Source: Hippasteria phrygiana (taxonomy: Eukaryota > Echinodermata > Asteroidea > Valvatida > Goniasteridae). Taken from it: a stretch of 64,000 nucleotides of DNA. The translations under genes were made by a program, and so were the position numbers. Positions 58,646 through 64,000 of this stretch are shown piece by piece. Location: the NCBI GenBank assembly GCA_037893225.1, contig JAZGUH010000197.1, positions 1,612,001 through 1,676,000 of the forward strand, written 5' to 3'. A model generated the notes under the pieces. It did not search any database, was not told the DNA's origin, and saw only the letters and a program-made list of their open reading frames with translations. Numbering within the stretch: position 1 is the first letter of the stretch; each line of letters starts with the position of its first letter.

Positions 58646-60300
58646 ATGCTATACAATGGACTAGCCGAGACCCCCACCATGCAACTTGGGCCCCAAATGA
58701 GGGCGTTTTTCGGTCTGACATTGAACGAAAATGCGCACAATCTTGATACTGTTGGAAAGAGGGACTCCTCAGCAACATCCCGACCAATTTCCAGCTCCTC
58801 AGACGCCAGTTCAGCCGAATGATGGCCGAGATAAGCGAGTATTTTTTTTCGAACTGATTTTTTCTGCATTCCCGCAGGAGTGTACATGCTATACAATGGA
58901 CTAGCCGAGAACCCCACCACCAAATGAGGGCGTTTTTCGGTCTGACGTTGAACGAAATTGCGCACAATCTTGATACTGTTGGAAAGAGGGACTCCTCAGC
59001 AACATCCATACCAATTTCCAGCTCCGCAGGCCCAAGTTCAGCCAAATGATGGCCGAGATAAGCGAGTATTCTTTTTTCCGAACTGATTTTGTCTGCATTC
59101 CCGCATGAGTGTACATGCTATACAATGGACTAGCCGAGACCCCCACCATGCAACTTGGGCCCCAAATGAGGGCGTTTTTCGGTCTGACATTGAACGAAAA
59201 TGCGCACAATCTTGATACTGTTGGAAAGAGGGACTCCTCAGCAACATCCTGACCAATTTCCAGCTCCTCAGACGCCAGTTCAGCCGAATGATGGCCGAGA
59301 TAAGCGAGTATTTTTTTTCGAACTGATTTTGTCTGCATTCCCGCATGAGTGTACATGCTATACAATGGACTAGCCGAGAACCCCACCACCAAAGAGGGCG
59401 TTTTTCGGTCTGACGTTGAACGAAACTGCGCACAATCTTGATACTGATGGAAAGAGGGACCTCATCAGCAACATCCAGACCAATCCCCAGCTCCTCAGAC
59501 CCAAGTTCAGCCAAATGATGGCCGAGATAAGCGAGTAGGTTGTTTAAACTAATTTTATTCCATTCCCGCATAAGTGCACTTGCTATACAATAGACTAACC
59601 GAGACCCCCACCACGCAACTTAAACCCCAAATGAGGGCGTTTTTCGGTCTGACATTGAACGAAATTGCGCACAATCTTGATACTGTTGGAAAGAGGGACT
59701 CCTCAGCAACATCCAGACCAATTTCCAGCTCCTCAGACGCCAGTTCAGCCGAATGATGGCCGAGATAAGCAAGTATTTTTTTTTTAACTCATTTTTTCTG
59801 CATCCCGCATGAGTGTACATGCTATACAATGGACTAGCCGAGACCCCCACCATGCAACTTGGGCCCCAAATGAGGGCGTTTTTCGGTCTGACATTGAACG
59901 AAAATGCCCACAATCTTGATACTGTTGGAAAGAGGGACTCCTCAGCAAAATCCCGACCAATTTCCAGCTCCTCAGACGCCAGTTCAGCCGAATGATGGCC
60001 AAGATAAGCGAGTATTTTTTTTCGAACTGATTTTTTCTGCATTCCCGCATGAGTGTACATGCTATACAATGGACTAGCCGAGACCCCCACCATGCAACTT
60101 GGGCCCCAAATGAGGGCGTTTTTCGGTCTGACATTGAACGAAAATGCGCACAATCTTGATACTGTTGGAAAGAGGGACTCCTCAGCAACATCCATACCAA
60201 TTTCCAGCTCCGCAGGCCCAAGTTCAGCCAAATGATGGCCGAGATAAGCGAGTATTCTTTTTTCCGAACTGATTTTGTCTGCATTCCCGCATGAGTGTAC
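58645..60300. repeat. Satellite B, 1,655-bp tandem duplication, copy 2
   Basis: Adjacent direct copy of the previous block. A third, partial relative of its most distinctive monomer starts at 61471, and a more diverged one at 62428. Confidence 0.85.
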
Positions 60301-63300
60301 ATGCTATACAATGGACTAGCCGAGACCCCAACCATGCAACTTCTGCCCCAAATGAGGGCGTTTTTCGGTCTGACATTGAACGAAAATGCGCACAATCTTG
60401 ATACTGTTGGAAAGAGGGACTCCTCAGCAACATCCCGACCAATTTCCAGCTCCTCAGACGCCAGTTCAGCCGAATGATGGCCGAGATCAGCGAGTATTTT
60501 TTTTTCGAACTGATTTTGTCTGCATTCCCGCATGAGTGTACATGCTATACAATGGACTAGCCGAGACCCCCACCATGCAACTTGGGCCCCAAATGAGGGC
60601 GTTTTTCGGTCTGACATTGAACGAAAATGCGCACAATCTTGATACTGTTGGAAAGAGGGACTCCTCAGCAACATCCCGACCAATTTCCAGCTCCTCAGAC
60701 GCCAGTTCAGCCGAATGATGGCCGAGATAAGCGAGTATTTTTTTTCGAACTGATTTTTTCTGCATTCCCGCAGGAGTGTACATGCTATACAATGGACTAG
60801 CCGAGAACCCCACCACCAAATGAGGGCGTTTTTCGGTCTGACATTGAACGAAATTGCGCACAATCTTGATACTGTTGGAAAGAGGGACTCCTCAGCAACA
60901 TCCATACCAATTTCCAGCTCCGCAGGCCCAAGTTCAGCCAAATGATGGCCGAGATAAGCGAGTATTCTTTTTTCCGAACTGATTTTGTCTGCATTCCCGC
61001 ATGAGTGTACATGCTATACAATGGACTAGCCGAGACCCCCACCATGCAACTTGGGCCCCAAATGAGGGCGTTTTTCGGTCTGACATTGAACAAAAATGCG
61101 CACAATCTTGATACTGTTGGAAAGAGGGACTCCTCAGCAACATCCCGACCAATTTCCAGCTCCTCAGACGCCAGTTCAGCCGAATGATGGCCGAGATCAG
61201 CGAAGTATTTTTTTTCGAACTGATTTTGTCTGCATTCCCGCATGAGTGTACATGCTATACAATGGACTAGCCGAGAACCCCACCACCAAAGAGGGCGTTT
61301 TTCGGTCTGACGTTGAACGAAACTGCGCACAATCTTGATACTGATGGAAAGAGGGACCTCATCAGCAACATCCAGACCAATACCCAGCTCCTCAGACCCA
61401 AGTTCAGCCAAATGATGGCCGAGAAAAGCGAGTAGGTTGTTTAAACTAATTTTATTCCATTCCCGCATAAGTGCACTTGCTATACAATAGACTAACCGAG
61501 ACCCCCACCACGCAACTTAAACCCCAAATGAGGGCGTTTTTCGGTCTGACATTGAACGAAATTGCGCACAATCTTGATACTGTTGGAAAGAGGGACTCCT
61601 CAGCAACATCCAGACCAATTTCCAGCTCCTCAGACGCCAGTTCAGCCGAATGATGGCCGAGATAAGCGAGTATTTTTTTTTTAACTCATTTTTTCTGCAT
61701 CCCGCATGAGTGTACATGCTATACAATGGACTAGCCGAGACCCCCACCATGCAACTTGGGCCCCAAATGAGGGCGTTTTTCGGTCTGACATTGAACGAAA
61801 ATGCCCACAATCTTGATACTGTTGGAAAGAGGGACTCCTCAGCAAAATCCCGACCAATTTCCAGCTCCTCAGACGCCAGTTCAGCCGAATGATGGCCGAG
61901 ATAAGCGAGTATTTTTTTTCGAACTGATTTTTTCTGCATTCCCGCATGAGTGTACATGCTATACAATGGACTAGCCGAGACCCCCACCATGCAACTTGGG
62001 CCCCAAATGAGGGCGTTTTTCGGTCTGACATTGAACGAAAATGCGCACAATCTTGATACTGTTGGAAAGAGGGACTCCTCAGCAACATCCCGACCAATTT
62101 CCAGCTCCTCAGACGCCAGTTCAGCCGAATGATGGCCGAGATAAGCGAGTATTTTTTTTCGAACTGATTTTTTCTGCATTCCCGCATGAGTGTACATGCT
62201 ATACAATGGACTAGCCGAGACCCCCACCATGCAACTTGGGCCCCAAATGAGGGCGTTTTTCGGTCTGACATTGAACGAAAATGCGCACAATCTTGATACT
62301 GTTGGAAAGAGGGACTCCTCAGCAACATCCCGACCAATTTCCAGCTCCTCAGACCCAAGTTCAGCCAAATGATGGCCGAGATAAGCGAGTAGGTTGTTTA
62401 AACTAATTTTATTCCATTCCCGCATAAGTGCACTTGCTATACAATAGACTAACCGAGACCCCCACCACGCAACTTAAACCCCAAATGAGGGCGTTTTTCG
62501 GTGTGACATTGAACGAAATTGCGCAAAATCATGATACTGATGGAAAGAGGGATTCCTCAGCAACATCCCGACCAATTTCCAGCTCCTCAGACGCCAGTTC
62601 AGCCGAATGATGGCCGAGATAAGCGAGTATTTTTTTTCGAACTGATTTTTCCTGCATTCCCGCATGAGTGTACATGCTATACAATGGACTAGCCGAGACC
62701 ACCACCATGCAACTTGGGCCCCAAATGAGGGCGTTTTTCGGTCTGACATTGAACGAAAATGCGCACAATCTTGATACTGTTGGAAAGAGGGACTCCTCAG
62801 CAACATCCCGACCAATTTCCAGCTCCTCAGACGCCAGTTCAGCCGAATAATGGCCGAGATAAGCGAGTATTTTTTTTCGAACTGATTTTTTCTGCATTCC
62901 CGCAGGAGTGTACATGCTATACAATGGACTAGCCGAGAACCCCACCACCAAATGAGGGCGTTTTTCGGTCTGACATTGAACGAAATTGCGCACAATCTTG
63001 ATACTGTTGGAAAGAGGGACTCCTCAGCAACATCCATACCAATTTCCAGCTCCGCAGGCCCAAGTTCAGCCAAATGATGGCCGAGATAAGCGAGTATTCT
63101 TTTTTCCGAACTGATTTTGTGTGCATTCCCGCATGAGTGTACATGCTATACAATGGACTAGCCGAGACCCCCACCATGCAACTTGGGCCCCAAATGAGGG
63201 CGTTTTTCGGTCTGACATTGAACGAAAATGCGCACAATCTTGATACTGTTGGAAAGAGGGACTCCTCAGCAACATCCCGACCAATTTCCAGCTCCTCAGA

Positions 63301-64000
63301 CGCCAGTTCAGCCGAATGATGGCCGAGATCAGCGAGTATTTTTTTTCGAACTGATTTTGTCTGCATTCCCGCATGAGTGTACATGCTATACAATGGACTA
63401 GCCGAGACCCCCACCATGCAACTTGGGCCCCAAATGAGGGCGTTTTTCGGTCTGACATTGAACGAAAATGCGCACAATCTTGATACTGTTGGAAAGAGGG
63501 ACTCCTCAGCAACATCCTGACCAATTTCCAGCTCCTCAGACGCCAGTTCAGCCGAATGATGGCAGAGATAAGCGAGTATTTTTTTTCGAACTGATTTTTT
63601 CTGCATTCCCGCAGGAGTGTACATGCTATACAATGGACTAGCCGAGAACCCCACCACCAAATGAGGGCGTTTTTCGGTCTGACATTGAACGAAATTGCGC
63701 ACAATCTTGATACTGTTGGAAAGAGGGACTCCTCAGCAACATCCATACCAATTTCCAGCTCCGCAGGCCCAAGTTCAGCCAAATGATGGCCGAGATAAGC
63801 GAGTATTCTTTTTTCCGAACTGATTTTGTCTGCATTCCCGCATGAGTGTACATGCTATACAATGGACTAGCCGAGACCCCCACCATGCAACTTGGGCCCC
63901 AAATGAGGGCGTTTTTCGGTCTGACATTGAACGAAAATGCGCACAATCTTGATACTGTTGGAAAGAGGGACTCCTCAGCAACATCCCGACCAATTTCCAG

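Larger units (their letters stand above)
21763..64000. repeat. Satellite B: tandem array, monomer about 240 bp, continuing past the window
   Basis: Roughly 178 head-to-tail monomers of 225-242 bp, all in one orientation, are marked by GCTATACAATGGACTAGCC. Other fixed phrases are CTTGGGCCCCAAATGAGGGCG (with an ApaI site), GGTCTGACATTGAACG, GATACTG-TGGAAAGAG and a T-rich block (T8, CGAACTGA, T6). Several variants recur in fixed order: Q (242 bp, GTGCACTTGC start), S (AGCAAAATCCC), P (240 bp), R (229 bp, 13-bp deletion removing the ApaI site), P' (GAGATCAGC) and R' (225 bp, ACCAAAGAGGG). On the minus strand two frames are stop-free through the 80-codon monomer, giving open frames up to 527 codons (52173-53756). 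On the plus strand there is a recurring 60-codon frame. I regard these as by-products. Confidence 0.97.

Noticed and set aside
21763..64000. CENP-B box in satellite B
   Set aside because: The nearest candidates (TTCGAACTGA and CCCGCATGAG) fit only half of the nTTCGnnnnAnnCGGGn pattern, so no box was called.
21763..64000. Hammerhead ribozyme in the satellites
   Set aside because: ACTGATGGAAAGAG in R' monomers resembles a fragment of the core, but stem II and the CTGATGA...GAAA arrangement are missing; satellite A has nothing closer.
16848..64000. CRISPR-like array
   Set aside because: The repeats are contiguous long monomers without unique spacers, and the setting is eukaryotic.

Overview
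The window reads as nuclear DNA of an animal, most likely a marine invertebrate. The evidence is degenerate Ty3/gypsy and CR1/L2-like retrotransposons, a tRNA-derived SINE head, hAT-type DNA transposon ends, dispersed ACATGT microsatellites, a spliced-type coding exon with a GT donor, and over 47 kb of tandem satellite DNA. The species cannot be fixed from the sequence. There are no bacterial operons, rRNA genes, complete tRNA genes or CRISPR arrays.

Bases 1-16,847 are mixed-copy DNA. From left to right they hold: a broken Ty3/gypsy gag-protease remnant on the minus strand (1-1693); a tRNA-like SINE head (2445-2517, minus); a 5'-truncated LINE (about 2575-5534, plus) split by a 2,283-bp non-autonomous hAT element (3134-5416) that is bounded by an 8-bp target duplication; a diverged and internally inverted copy of a block of that hAT element (7769-7895); several foldback elements; one hAT-like terminus (ending at 11331); and one credible host coding exon at 13918-14156 on the minus strand. 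That exon looks like the first coding exon of a MITF/TFE3-type (MiT/TFE) bHLH-leucine zipper factor. No further exon of that gene was recognised.

Bases 16,848-21,762 are satellite A: 22 head-to-tail monomers of mostly 203-235 bp. About half carry a perfect three-unit heat-shock-element pattern, and the right half is organised largely as 228+212 bp dimers.

Bases 21,763-64,000 are satellite B, an unrelated array of roughly 178 monomers of 225-242 bp that continues past the right edge. The first 3.5 kb is diverged. The rest is homogenised into higher-order repeats, best seen as a six-monomer unit of exactly 1,416 bp (242+240+240+229+240+225). On top of these lie recent kilobase-scale tandem duplications with offsets of 2600, 4958/4489, 2606/2607, 3087, 3072 and 1655 bp. 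The many long open frames in the array follow from a 240-bp (80-codon) monomer with two stop-free antisense frames; I do not call them genes.

The most useful leads are the 1,416-bp higher-order repeat and its duplication history, the heat-shock-like motif repeated through satellite A, the abrupt A/B junction, and the MiT/TFE-like first exon lying 2.7 kb from the satellite edge.
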